NCBI RefSeq assembly: GCF_900090205.1
Contig: NZ_LT607802.1
Coordinates: forward strand, 1,061,115 to 1,125,114
Source of the DNA: Vogesella sp. LIG4
Lineage (GTDB): Bacteria > Pseudomonadota > Gammaproteobacteria > Burkholderiales > Chromobacteriaceae
Length of the DNA: 64,000 nt
Direction of reading: 5' to 3'
Shown here: piece by piece, positions 1 to 11,072 of the stretch
Position numbering within the stretch: the stretch's first letter is position 1
Layout: every line of letters starts with the position of its first letter
Made by a program: the position numbers and the translations under genes
Notes under the pieces: model-generated
What the model saw: the letters and a program-made list of their open reading frames with translations, nothing else
Told to the model about the DNA's origin: nothing
Database searches by the model: none

Positions 1-675
1 CTTGCCATGTTGCTGACCGAGAGCGAACGCGCAAAGCTGGTTCGAACCCGGGTACTAGACATCGTGATGGACGTGCTGGCCAAAAAAACCGGAGGGCAGA
101 CCAAGTTCATCAACCAACGTGACGACCGTTACTTGACCGCAGCTTTTCAGGAAGCCAACTACCGAAAGCAGTTCACCGACGCGTTAGACGCATACGTAGA
201 GGGCAATCAATGGAAGTATGGAAGGTTCACCAACCTGATTTACCAAAGCATTTTCCAAGAAAATGCATCTGAATATCGCAAGATTCTAAAGCTAGCCGAA
301 CAGGAAAGCATTCGGGAAACGATGTATTCCGAGGTGCTGACCGTCATCGCCAGTTACGAAGCTGGGATTGCACATGAGCTTCAGCAGGAGTCTCAAAAGC
401 TTGCCCGTAAACTCACGCAAAAGGAAACAGAAACACTGTTTGGCAGGTTCGAGAGCCATCCACTGTTCAAACCTCTGATTCTGGATGCCAGAACCAAGAT
501 GGCAAGCAGAGACCTTGGCTTTCGGGATGCGTTGCACCACAAGCTCGAAGCATACATCCAGTCCGTTCCTGAGGCAGACTTCGAGCGATTCCTTGGTGAA
601 ACCAGCCGGTCGTTAGAAGAAAGACTGAGCGACCCGGAGACGCTAGCTGTTTTCAAGCGGCTCAAGGATAGATGA
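1..675 (+). CDS. RhuM/BRO-type DNA-binding-like protein, probable C-terminal part (5' end outside window)
   Basis: The reading frame is open from the first base of the window; the first ATG is at 7, but no stop precedes it, so this may be the C-terminal part of a longer protein. It is rich in charged helices, with blocks such as GGQTKFINQRDDRYL near residue 30 and DARTKMASRDLGFRDALH near 160. From memory these blocks match a family of putative DNA-binding proteins found next to Fic/Doc toxins in type I restriction loci. Its stop overlaps the next start (ATGA, 672-675), so the two are probably translated together. By analogy with phd-doc pairs it could act as the antitoxin or repressor; that is inference. 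No N-terminal DNA-binding domain is visible in the window. Confidence 0.6.
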   Translation, partial: LAMLLTESERAKLVRTRVLDIVMDVLAKKTGGQTKFINQRDDRYLTAAFQEANYRKQFTDALDAYVEGNQWKYGRFTNLIYQSIFQENASEYRKILKLAEQESIRETMYSEVLTVIASYEAGIAHELQQESQKLARKLTQKETETLFGRFESHPLFKPLILDARTKMASRDLGFRDALHHKLEAYIQSVPEADFERFLGETSRSLEERLSDPETLAVFKRLKDR

Positions 676-1142
676 GCATGGACGAGCATCAAGGGCTGAA
701 GTTTTTCTACTTTGATGCCGGTCATGCAGAGCAAGTGCATGACTGGATTATCGAAAATTCAGGTGGGTTGCCCGGCACCAAAAGCCGGCACCATCTGGAA
801 AGCCCACTGGCACATATCCAGAACGATGATTACTACCCTGAAATGGCGGATAAGCTAGCGTTTCTGATTTACGCCATCAACAAGAACCATGCTTTTCATG
901 ATGGTAATAAACGCTCTTCGATTGCGCTGGGTGCGTACTTTCTGGAACTGAATGGGTACGACTATGTGGTGCGCCGCTTTGTGCTCGAAATGGAAAACAT
1001 TGCAGTATATGTGGCAGCAAACGCCATTGACAGGCAGTTGCTTCGACGAATCGTTGAATCTCTGATGTACGAAGAGGACTACTCCGAGGCCCTGAAGCTG
1101 GATTTGATTACAGCGATTTCCTCATATGTAGGGGAAGAGTAA
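672..1142 (+). CDS. doc: Doc-type (Fic fold) toxin
   Basis: This 156-residue protein carries the Fic/Doc core motif HAFHDGNKRSS (about residues 75-85), which is the Doc form HxFxDGNKR with the catalytic histidine. Doc enzymes phosphorylate EF-Tu, whereas classical Fic enzymes AMPylate targets. The upstream ADKLAFLIYAINKNHAF helix is typical of the family. Length suits Doc (about 125-160). The start overlaps the upstream stop by four bases, suggesting toxin and partner are co-translated. Its position in a type I restriction locus is a common arrangement and suggests a back-up or anti-loss function. Family assignment is firm; target and partner are inferred. Confidence 0.85.
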   Translation: MSMDEHQGLKFFYFDAGHAEQVHDWIIENSGGLPGTKSRHHLESPLAHIQNDDYYPEMADKLAFLIYAINKNHAFHDGNKRSSIALGAYFLELNGYDYVVRRFVLEMENIAVYVAANAIDRQLLRRIVESLMYEEDYSEALKLDLITAISSYVGEE

Positions 1143-1250
1143 AACGCGCTTTCAATCGGAAGAAGACGACCGTACATTCTGTACGACCAATCTGTCATCT
1201 AGGCAAAGGCCGTAAGATGACCTCACGATAACCTGCGGAAGGAGATTGGA

Positions 1251-1871
1251 ATGCGTCGTCCGGAATCAGTAAAAGCACTGGAAACGCTAGGGCGAACCCG
1301 GCTGTCGCCTTCTTTTTTCATGCGCGAGTTCTTGTACAGCGAGATAGCAAATCTGCATGGGTTGTCTAATATCCCGGACGACCCCGACTTGGCAATTGAA
1401 GTTGGCCGCAAGCTTTGCGAAGAGCTGCTAGAACCACTGAATGCGACCTTTGGCCGGGTCGCCATACGGTCTTCTTACCGCTCCTGTCTGGTCAACCAGT
1501 TTGGTAATGAAAACAAACTGGGCTGCGCACGTAATGAGGCCAACTATGCAGGTCATATCTGGGACAAGCGGGATGCAGAAGGTCTTACCGGTGCGATGGC
1601 CTGCATCGTGTTGCCCTGGTTCACCGACCGATATCAGCAGGGCACAGACTGGCGCGCACTAGCCTATTGGATTCATGACCACCTGCCTTACAGCTCGCTG
1701 GAATTCTTCCCTAGCGATGGTCTCTGCGCATTCAACATCGGCTGGCACGAAAAGCCGAAGAAAATCATTCACAACTATATCCCACCCGCTTGCAAGTTGA
1801 TAAACGGCGATGCATCACCTAGCGACCAGGCCATGCTGTATGCCGACTTCCCCCTGCTACGACAAAAATAA
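1251..1871 (+). CDS. peptidase M15-like protein in restriction locus
   Basis: A 206-residue protein beginning MRRPESVKALETLGRTRLS. The segment LSPSFFMREFLYSEIANLHGL followed by FGRVAIRSSYRS and later HIWDKRDAEG resembles the peptidase M15/DD-carboxypeptidase fold, in which an SxxR region and histidine/aspartate residues bind zinc; I cannot confirm a full zinc triad by eye. No signal peptide is seen, so it would act in the cytoplasm. That is odd for a cell-wall enzyme and suggests a moonlighting or defence role. A GGAAGGAGA-type ribosome site (about 1237-1245) precedes the ATG. It lies between doc and hsdR. The function is unknown. Confidence 0.6.
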   Translation: MRRPESVKALETLGRTRLSPSFFMREFLYSEIANLHGLSNIPDDPDLAIEVGRKLCEELLEPLNATFGRVAIRSSYRSCLVNQFGNENKLGCARNEANYAGHIWDKRDAEGLTGAMACIVLPWFTDRYQQGTDWRALAYWIHDHLPYSSLEFFPSDGLCAFNIGWHEKPKKIIHNYIPPACKLINGDASPSDQAMLYADFPLLRQK

Positions 1872-1971
1872 GCTGAACCTAGCTGGGTAGCTCGCAACCT
1901 ATGCCAATCTCAATGGCATTTATTGTGGTGTAGCAATAGAATTATCAGCATAACCGCAGTCGGGAGTACAA

Positions 1972-4900
1972 ATGAGCAACTTCAGCTTCCTGCAGGCCGA
2001 GTGGGCCTTCTTACACGAGGCAGCTTCTAAGGCCGAGCAAGCGGTGCATAACGACCCACGTACCGCCTGTTTCTACGCTCGTCGTAGCCTGGAACTTGGC
2101 GTTGCCTGGCTGTTCGCCCACGACAAAGCCTTCAAGGTGCCTTATCAGGACAACCTGAGTGCCTTCATCTTTGAACCGAGCTTCCGCAAGCAAGTTGGTG
2201 AAGCACTGTTTGCCAAAGCCAAGCTCATCAAAGACCTGGGCAACATGGCCGTGCATAGCAACAAGAAGGTACTGGAATCTGATGCGCTGTCTGCCACGCG
2301 CGAGTTGTTTCACTTCTGCTTCTGGCTAGCACGCAACTACGGACGTACAACACGTCCGGCCCCAGGCCTAGGCTTCACACCTGAACTATTACCCAAAGCA
2401 GCAAGCGCTCCGGCATTAACCCAGAGCCAGCTTCAGAAGCTGTCTGACGAGCTCTCGGAACAGAATGAAGCGCTATCCATCCTACGCAGCGAGAAAGCGG
2501 AACTCGATGCAGAGCTACAGCAACTTCGTGCTGAGCTAGCCAAGGCCAAACAAGCTAATGCGGCAGAGCCAGACAATCACGACTACTCCGAAGCTGAAAC
2601 ACGCAAAGCCTACATCGACCTGCTCTTACGTGAGGCCGGCTGGAACCTCGACCCGGAAACAAACTTCGAAATAGAAGTTATCGGGATGCCCAATAACGAA
2701 GGTAAGGGCTACGTCGATTACGTATTCTGGGGCAATGACGGCAAGCCGTTGATGTTGGTCGAAGCCAAACGCACCACCAAAGACCCGAATGTCGGTCAGC
2801 AACAGGCCTTGTTGTATGCCGAATGTCTGGAGCAGATGTTTGGCCAGCGCCCCATCATTTTCTACTCCAATGGTTACGAACATTGGATATGGGACGACGA
2901 GTCTTACTCACCACGCAAGGTGCAGGGCTTCTACAAAAGAGATGAGCTGGAACTCTTGATTCAGCGCCGCAGCAGTCGCAAGAAGCTGTCTGAAGCTATC
3001 ATCAATCCCAACATCATCGAGCGTTATTACCAGACCCGCGCCGTGCGCCGCGTCGGTGAAACCTTTGAGGAGCACAAACAGCGTAAATCGCTGCTGGTGA
3101 TGGCGACAGGCTCCGGCAAGACACGTACAGTGATTGCGTTGACGGATGTACTAATGCGCAGCAATTGGGTCAAACGGGTTCTGTTCCTAGCAGACCGTGT
3201 TGCTCTAGTAAATCAGGCGGTCAATGCTTTCAAAACGCATCTACCTGATGCAGCGCCCGTCAATCTGGTGACAGAAAAGAATACGGATGGCCGGGTTTTT
3301 GTTTCGACCTATCCCACGATGATGGGGCTTATCGATGAGACCCTGAATGGCCAGCGTCGTTTCGGTGTTGGCCACTTTGACCTCATCGTCATTGATGAGG
3401 CTCACCGTTCGGTCTACCAGAAGTACCGAGCCATCTTCGACTACTTTGACAGCATGCTGGTGGGGCTTACCGCCACACCCAAGGATGAAATCGACAAGAA
3501 TACCTATGGGTTGTTTGACCTCGAAACCGGAGTGCCAACAGATGCCTACACACTGGAGCAGGCCATTGAGGACAAAAACCTTGTCAAGCCTGTACCCATC
3601 TCGGTACCACTAAAGTTCCAGCGAGAGGGTATCAAATACAACAACCTTAGTGATGAAGAAAAGGAACAGTGGGACTCGCTGGAATGGAATGATGAAGGCA
3701 CGGTGCCTGCTGAAGTAGACCCGGCGGAACTGAACCAGTGGTTGTTCAACATCGACACCGTAGATAAGGTGCTCGAATTGCTAATGACAAATGGCCAGAA
3801 GGTGGCCGGCGGCGACCGCCTAGGCAAGACCATTATCTTTGCCAAAAACAACGACCACGCCAACTTCATCGTCGAGCGCTTTAATGTCAATTACCCGCAA
3901 TACAGAGGCCATTTTGCGCGAGTGGTGACCTACAAGACTGAGTACGCACAAAGCCTCATCGATGACTTTTCGAAGAAAGACAAGATGCCGCACATTGCCG
4001 TATCCGTCGATATGTTGGATACGGGGATTGATGTACCAGAAGTAGTCAATCTAGTCTTCTTCAAAGCCGTACGCTCAAAAACAAAGTTTTGGCAGATGGT
4101 CGGCCGGGGTACCCGGCTATGCGAAGACTTGTTCGGCCCAGGTAAAGAAAAGAAAGATTTTTACATCTTCGACTTCTGCGGCAATTTGGAATTCTTCGGC
4201 CAAAATCCTGATTTCACCGAAGGCTCTACAACCGAATCGCTCTCTGCCCGGCTGTTCAAGGCTCGACTACAGGTCATCCTTGAACTCGACAAGAAACTCA
4301 AGCTAGCCCAGAGCCCAGCAGAAGACGAGCAACCGCAAGATGCCGGCTCTTATACCGAGGAACAGCTGCGTAAAGATGTCGCCGAGATGCTGCACGAGAA
4401 AGTCCAAACCATGAATGTGGACAACTTCGTCGTACGACCGCAGCGTCGTTATGTGGAAAAATTTGCTGATGCCAAGGCGTGGACCAAGCTTGGTCCCGAT
4501 GAAGTTGAAGAACTGAACACCAAATTGGCAAACCTGCCATCCACCGTCAGCGATGACGATGAAGAAGCCAAGCGTTTCGACATGCTGGTATTACGTACCC
4601 AGTTGGCCATATTGCTGGCCGAACCGGAGTTCGCATCGCTACGTGAACGCATCCAACGCATCGCCATCGAGCTGGAGGGGCAGATGGCTATTCCAGCCAT
4701 CAAAGTCGAAGCTCAACTGATTCAAGCCTTAGTTAGCGATGAATGGTGGGAAGGTGTGACCGTTCCCATGTTGGAAAATGTTCGCCGGCGGTTGCGAGCC
4801 CTAATCAAGCTCATCCCGAAAGGCCAAAAGAAGGTCGTGTACACCGACTTTCAGGATGAGCTAGGCGATACCGCCATTATCGAGTTGCCGCAGATAACTG

Positions 4901-5376
4901 CCGGTCTGAACATGAGTAAGTTCAAGGACAAAGCACGCTCTTTCCTGAAATCACATGAATCGCACCTATCGCTGCAGCGTCTTCGTCGCAACCAACCAAT
5001 GACGGAAACCGATTTGGATGAGTTGGAAAAAATGCTGCTGGACGCCGGGGGCACACCAGCGCTAATTACCAAAGCCAAAGAGCAGTCGCATGGTCTTGGG
5101 CTGTTTGTACGTTCCTTAGTCGGACTTGACCATGAGGCTGCTATGAATGCTTTCAGTGACTTCATCAGCGGTACAACAGCCACCCCGAATCAAATTGAGT
5201 TCATCAACCTAGTGGTTCAGGAGCTGACGCAGGCAGGAGTAATGGAGCCGGAGCGCCTGTTCCAGTCACCATTCACAGACATGAATGCCCAGGGCCCGAT
5301 GGGTATTTTTCAACCCTCCAAGGTAACGCAGCTTGTTGCAGTGCTGGATGCAATTAAGGAACGGGCTATCGCCTAA
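1972..5376 (+). CDS. hsdR: type I restriction endonuclease subunit R (EcoEI-like)
   Basis: This 1134-residue motor and nuclease subunit shows, in order: an N-terminal DUF4145-like helical domain (about 1-125); a coiled coil rich in E, L and K (about 150-205); the HSDR_N nuclease domain with the PD-(D/E)xK residues in YVDYVFW and LMLVEAKR (about 247-266); a DEAD/H helicase with Walker A ATGSGKT (about 379-385) and DEAH in VIDEAHRSVY (about 475-478); the arginine-finger motif QMVGRGTRL (about 708-716); and an EcoEI-type C-terminal domain. It translocates and cuts unmethylated DNA as part of an HsdR2M2S complex. hsdM and hsdS are not in the window and probably lie upstream of base 1. GGGAG at 1962-1966 sits seven bases before the ATG. 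Confidence 0.95.
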   Translation: MSNFSFLQAEWAFLHEAASKAEQAVHNDPRTACFYARRSLELGVAWLFAHDKAFKVPYQDNLSAFIFEPSFRKQVGEALFAKAKLIKDLGNMAVHSNKKVLESDALSATRELFHFCFWLARNYGRTTRPAPGLGFTPELLPKAASAPALTQSQLQKLSDELSEQNEALSILRSEKAELDAELQQLRAELAKAKQANAAEPDNHDYSEAETRKAYIDLLLREAGWNLDPETNFEIEVIGMPNNEGKGYVDYVFWGNDGKPLMLVEAKRTTKDPNVGQQQALLYAECLEQMFGQRPIIFYSNGYEHWIWDDESYSPRKVQGFYKRDELELLIQRRSSRKKLSEAIINPNIIERYYQTRAVRRVGETFEEHKQRKSLLVMATGSGKTRTVIALTDVLMRSNWVKRVLFLADRVALVNQAVNAFKTHLPDAAPVNLVTEKNTDGRVFVSTYPTMMGLIDETLNGQRRFGVGHFDLIVIDEAHRSVYQKYRAIFDYFDSMLVGLTATPKDEIDKNTYGLFDLETGVPTDAYTLEQAIEDKNLVKPVPISVPLKFQREGIKYNNLSDEEKEQWDSLEWNDEGTVPAEVDPAELNQWLFNIDTVDKVLELLMTNGQKVAGGDRLGKTIIFAKNNDHANFIVERFNVNYPQYRGHFARVVTYKTEYAQSLIDDFSKKDKMPHIAVSVDMLDTGIDVPEVVNLVFFKAVRSKTKFWQMVGRGTRLCEDLFGPGKEKKDFYIFDFCGNLEFFGQNPDFTEGSTTESLSARLFKARLQVILELDKKLKLAQSPAEDEQPQDAGSYTEEQLRKDVAEMLHEKVQTMNVDNFVVRPQRRYVEKFADAKAWTKLGPDEVEELNTKLANLPSTVSDDDEEAKRFDMLVLRTQLAILLAEPEFASLRERIQRIAIELEGQMAIPAIKVEAQLIQALVSDEWWEGVTVPMLENVRRRLRALIKLIPKGQKKVVYTDFQDELGDTAIIELPQITAGLNMSKFKDKARSFLKSHESHLSLQRLRRNQPMTETDLDELEKMLLDAGGTPALITKAKEQSHGLGLFVRSLVGLDHEAAMNAFSDFISGTTATPNQIEFINLVVQELTQAGVMEPERLFQSPFTDMNAQGPMGIFQPSKVTQLVAVLDAIKERAIA

Positions 5377-5511
5377 TGCACTACCCGCTGTAATTGGGAA
5401 AGTCCACTGTGCCGATTTTCAACAATATGGCAGTACAAAGTCATGTAACAAGCGAAAGATTAGTCCGCAATATTATTTATATAACCAAGTTACATTTTTC
5501 AAGGCAAGAAA

Positions 5512-6492
5512 ATGAAAAGCACTGACGTATTCAAAAAAATTGAGGACTCTATTGATTCATTAACAATTGATGAGTCGGAAAAAAAATCCCTTCTAGAAGG
5601 TGTTCTCCGGTTAAAAAAGCAAAAAATCAATCTGATGATTACAGGGGCTACTGGCTGTGGAAAGAGTTCAACAATCAACGCAATGTTTAAGTCTAGTGTT
5701 GCAAAGGTTGGAACTGGCGTAGACCCAGAGACGATGGACATTCAAAAATATGAACTCGACAATCTTGTGCTATGGGATAGTCCAGGGCTTGGAGATGGGA
5801 AAGATAAAGACATCGTCCACGCAAAAGGAATTATCAAAAAATTAAACGAACTAGATAATGACGGCAACCCTATAATTGATTTGGTCCTTGTGATATTAGA
5901 GGGTGGAAGTAGAGACCTAGGCACATCTTATGAACTTATTAACCAAGTGATAATTCCAAACCTTGGTGAAAATGCAAAAGACAGAATTCTTATTGCAATC
6001 AATCAGGCGGATGTTGCGATGAAGGGTAGGTACTGGGACCATCAAAACAACAAGCCCATGCCAGAATTAGTTAAATTCTTGGACGAAAAAGTCCAGTCAG
6101 TAAAGAGAAGGATTAAAGAAGCTACAGACGTAGATGTAGAGCCCATATATTACTCAGCGGGATATAAAGACAAAGACCTTGAGCAAAAGCCTTGGAATCT
6201 TTCAAAATTATTATTTTTCATTGTAAAAAATACGAAAGCAGAAAAAAGACTTTCGTATATCGAAAATATTTCTACAGACAAAGAGATGTGGGAAAATGAC
6301 GATGAACTGATGGATTACAAAAAGGAGACTCAAAGAAGTTTTCAGGAAGTTGCGACCCATATTACCAAAAATACGCTGGCTGGAGCCGCAGCAGGGGCCG
6401 CAATCGGGTCTGTCGTACCTGTTATAGGAACTGCAATTGGTTCAGCCGTTGGGGCCGCAATCGGATTTATTGGTGGTCTTTTCGGATGGTAA
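5512..6492 (+). CDS. P-loop GTPase with C-terminal glycine-zipper membrane segment (twin GTPase A)
   Basis: This 326-residue GTPase has a P-loop GATGCGKS (about 45-52), a G3 motif WDSPG (about 88-92) and a G4-like NQAD in IAINQADVAMKGRYW. It belongs to the broad TRAFAC GTPase group near the 50S-binding/YeeP-YkfA-type GTPases. The C-terminus (about 290-326) is a glycine zipper, [20 protein letters not shown] and onward, of the kind that inserts into membranes. The body is AT-rich and lysine-rich, unlike the rest of the window. It overlaps the next gene by seven bases and lies 135 bp after hsdR. A membrane-acting effector controlled by GTP is a reasonable guess in a defence island, but no function is shown by the sequence. 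Confidence 0.8.
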   Translation: MKSTDVFKKIEDSIDSLTIDESEKKSLLEGVLRLKKQKINLMITGATGCGKSSTINAMFKSSVAKVGTGVDPETMDIQKYELDNLVLWDSPGLGDGKDKDIVHAKGIIKKLNELDNDGNPIIDLVLVILEGGSRDLGTSYELINQVIIPNLGENAKDRILIAINQADVAMKGRYWDHQNNKPMPELVKFLDEKVQSVKRRIKEATDVDVEPIYYSAGYKDKDLEQKPWNLSKLLFFIVKNTKAEKRLSYIENISTDKEMWENDDELMDYKKETQRSFQEVATHITKNTLAGAAAGAAIGSVVPVIGTAIGSAVGAAIGFIGGLFGW

Positions 6493-7166
6493 ATATGTAC
6501 CAATTTTACAGGCATGAAGAGCTAGACAAAAAATCATCAGAACTTGGAATAATATTCGACGTCATGGTGACAGGAGTAACAGGCGCCGGAAAGTCAACTA
6601 CGTTAAATACAATATTTCAAAAAGAAGTCGCAAAAGTTGGAAAAGGAGTTGACCCTGAAACAATGAGTCTTGACAGCTACAAATTAAACAACTCTTTTAG
6701 ATTATGGGATACCCCCGGCCTTGGGGATGGAAAGGAAAACGACAAGAATCATTGCAAATCGCTGATAAACCTTCTCTACAAAAATTATGGCGAAAATCAT
6801 GGTTTCATTGACCTTGTTTTAGTAATAGTTGATGGCTCTAGCAGGGACATGGGCACAACCTATAAACTATTAAATGAGATTATTGTGCCAAATTTTCAAA
6901 AAGAAAGAATAATGATAGCGATTAATCAAGCCGACATCGCTATGAAAGGCCGTTACTGGAATCAAATAGAGAGAAAACCAGAACGCGAGTTGATAGATTT
7001 CCTTGAAAGCAAATCAACCTCAGTGCAAGAAAGAGTTCTGGAAGCCACCGGAATTAAGATAAATAGACCGATTTATTACTCTGCAGAGCACAATTACAAC
7101 ATAGAAAAACTCTTAGACCTGCTTATTAGCAATATGCCAAAAAACAAACGAACGTTGATTTCCTAA
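6486..7166 (+). CDS. P-loop GTPase without membrane segment (twin GTPase B)
   Basis: A 226-residue paralogue of the upstream GTPase. It has P-loop GVTGAGKST (about 30-38), WDTPG, and NQAD in AINQADIAMKGRYW. Both proteins share the blocks KVGxGVDPETM just after switch I and AMKGRYW after G4, so they arose by duplication. This copy lacks the N-terminal helix and the C-terminal glycine zipper. The start ATG (6486) lies inside the end of the first gene (ATGGTAA overlap); a second ATG at 6495 is also possible. Tight overlap suggests a fixed stoichiometry, perhaps a heterodimer in which only one subunit reaches the membrane. Base composition is very AT-rich, a sign of recent transfer. Confidence 0.8.
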   Translation: MVNMYQFYRHEELDKKSSELGIIFDVMVTGVTGAGKSTTLNTIFQKEVAKVGKGVDPETMSLDSYKLNNSFRLWDTPGLGDGKENDKNHCKSLINLLYKNYGENHGFIDLVLVIVDGSSRDMGTTYKLLNEIIVPNFQKERIMIAINQADIAMKGRYWNQIERKPERELIDFLESKSTSVQERVLEATGIKINRPIYYSAEHNYNIEKLLDLLISNMPKNKRTLIS

Positions 7167-7370
7167 AAACATAACATGGGCTCAACCTTGCCCCCCTCCG
7201 GTCATGGAGCTCTCCAACGCAATGATTTAGCGAGCCGGTCAGCTCTGCGCTCCTTAACGGCTACTTCACAAAGCCCGCCACTTCCGTCTCGGGTCGTAAG
7301 CAGCCCAGACCTATCCAGAAGCATCATCATCGGTCTGTATTGGCTCATAACTCATAGCAATGAAAAACAA

Positions 7371-7400
7371 AAGACCCATAAGTTTCTCAACTTATGGGTC
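7371..7400 (-). terminator. gyrB terminator at the island boundary
   Basis: A perfect 10-bp stem, GACCCATAAG (7373-7382) and CTTATGGGTC (7391-7400), with an 8-base loop. Read leftward it is followed by TTTTGTTTTTCATT, so it should end gyrB transcription. Read rightward the tail is TCGTTTTCTC, weaker but possibly bidirectional. The spacer 7167-7370 between the GTPase pair and this hairpin holds no gene or motif that I recognise. Confidence 0.8.
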
Positions 7401-7437
7401 TCGTTTTCTCAGCTTATGCGGCTATCTACATACACGA

Positions 7438-9867
<2,430 letters not shown>

Positions 9868-9926
9868 CTACCGTGTGGCCAGGGTTGGCCGCACGGCGCG
9901 CCGGCAGGCGCGCCGTGCGCGCATCG

Positions 9927-11036
9927 TCAGATGCGCATCGGCATTACGATGTACTTGAAGTTGCTGTTTTCCGGGATGGTCACCAGCGCGGAGCGGGTGC
10001 CGTCGCCAAAGGCCAGCTGCAGGGTGTCGGTCGGCAGGTTGGTCAGCACGTCCAGCAGGTAGTTGATGTTGAAGCCGATCTCCAGCTCGCCGCCCTGGAA
10101 GGCGATTTCCAGCTCTTCTTCGGCTTCTTCCTGCTCGCTGTTGGTACACAGGATGGACATGGCGCCCGGCTTGAGCACCAGGCGCACGCCACGGAATTTC
10201 TCGTTGGCCAGAATGGCGGCACGCTGCAGCGCCTGCAGGAAGGTAACGCGCTCGATCAGGAAGATCTTTTCGTTATCCAGCGGGATCACGCGGTTGTAGT
10301 CGGGGAACTTGCCGTCCACCACCTTGCTGATGATCACGGTGCTGCCAAAGCTGAAGCGCACCTGGTTGCTCAGCAACTCGATGTTGATCTCTTCGTCGCT
10401 GTCCTGCAGCAGCTTGTACAGCTCCAGGATGGTCTTACGCGGCAGGATCACTTCGCTCTTGGCGAGGGTGGCTTCGATGTCGGCGCAGGCAAAGGCCAGG
10501 CGGTGGCCGTCGGTAGCCACCAGGCGCACCTGGTTGCCCTCGGTCTGCAGCAGGAGGCCGTTCAGGTAGTAGCGGATGTCCTGCACTGCCATGGCGTACT
10601 GTACCTGGGCGATCAGGCGCTTCAGGTCGCGCTGGCTCAGCTTGAAGCTGGCTTCAGCGGCGCTGCCCACGGTCAGCAGCGGGAAGTCGTCCGCCGGCAG
10701 GGTCTGCAGGTTGAAGCGGCTCTTGCCGGCTTTCAGCGTCAGGCGGCCGGCGTCCTGCTGTTCCAGGGTAACGGTGGCGTTGCCCGGAATGGCGCGCAGG
10801 ATGTCCTGCAGCTTCTTGGCCGAGGTGGTGAGGCGGAACGGCTCGCCGGCCATATCGTCCGGGCTCGCGGTGGTGATCTGGATTTCCAGGTCGGTGGCGA
10901 GGAAGCTCACCGCATCGGCCTTTTTCTCGATCAGCACGTTGGACAGGATCGGCAGGGTATGGCGGCGCTCGACAATGCCGGTTACAGCCAGCAGGGGTTT
11001 GAGCAGCGCGTCGCGTTCGGCTTGCAGAATCAGCAT
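9927..11036 (-). CDS. dnaN: DNA polymerase III beta sliding clamp
   Basis: A 369-residue DnaN, the ring-shaped processivity clamp that tethers polymerase III and many repair proteins to DNA. The N-terminus LLKPLLAVTGIVERRHTLPI and the C-terminal YIVMPMRI are classical for the family, and the length is exactly typical. It lies 36 bases downstream of dnaA on the same strand, so the two are probably co-transcribed. The gap to gyrB holds one copy of the 10-mer GTTGGCCGCA (9884) set in a GC-rich palindromic stretch (GCGCGCCGGCAGGCGCGC). Confidence 0.98.
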   Translation of the reverse strand: MLILQAERDALLKPLLAVTGIVERRHTLPILSNVLIEKKADAVSFLATDLEIQITTASPDDMAGEPFRLTTSAKKLQDILRAIPGNATVTLEQQDAGRLTLKAGKSRFNLQTLPADDFPLLTVGSAAEASFKLSQRDLKRLIAQVQYAMAVQDIRYYLNGLLLQTEGNQVRLVATDGHRLAFACADIEATLAKSEVILPRKTILELYKLLQDSDEEINIELLSNQVRFSFGSTVIISKVVDGKFPDYNRVIPLDNEKIFLIERVTFLQALQRAAILANEKFRGVRLVLKPGAMSILCTNSEQEEAEEELEIAFQGGELEIGFNINYLLDVLTNLPTDTLQLAFGDGTRSALVTIPENSNFKYIVMPMRI

Positions 11037-11072
11037 GTGCAGACTCCCGGGGTTACGGTTCGTTTATCAGTA

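Noticed and set aside
7167..7370. Possible remnant of a mobile element at the island end
   Set aside because: No transposase or integrase frame, tRNA remnant or direct repeat was visible; nothing beyond position supports it.
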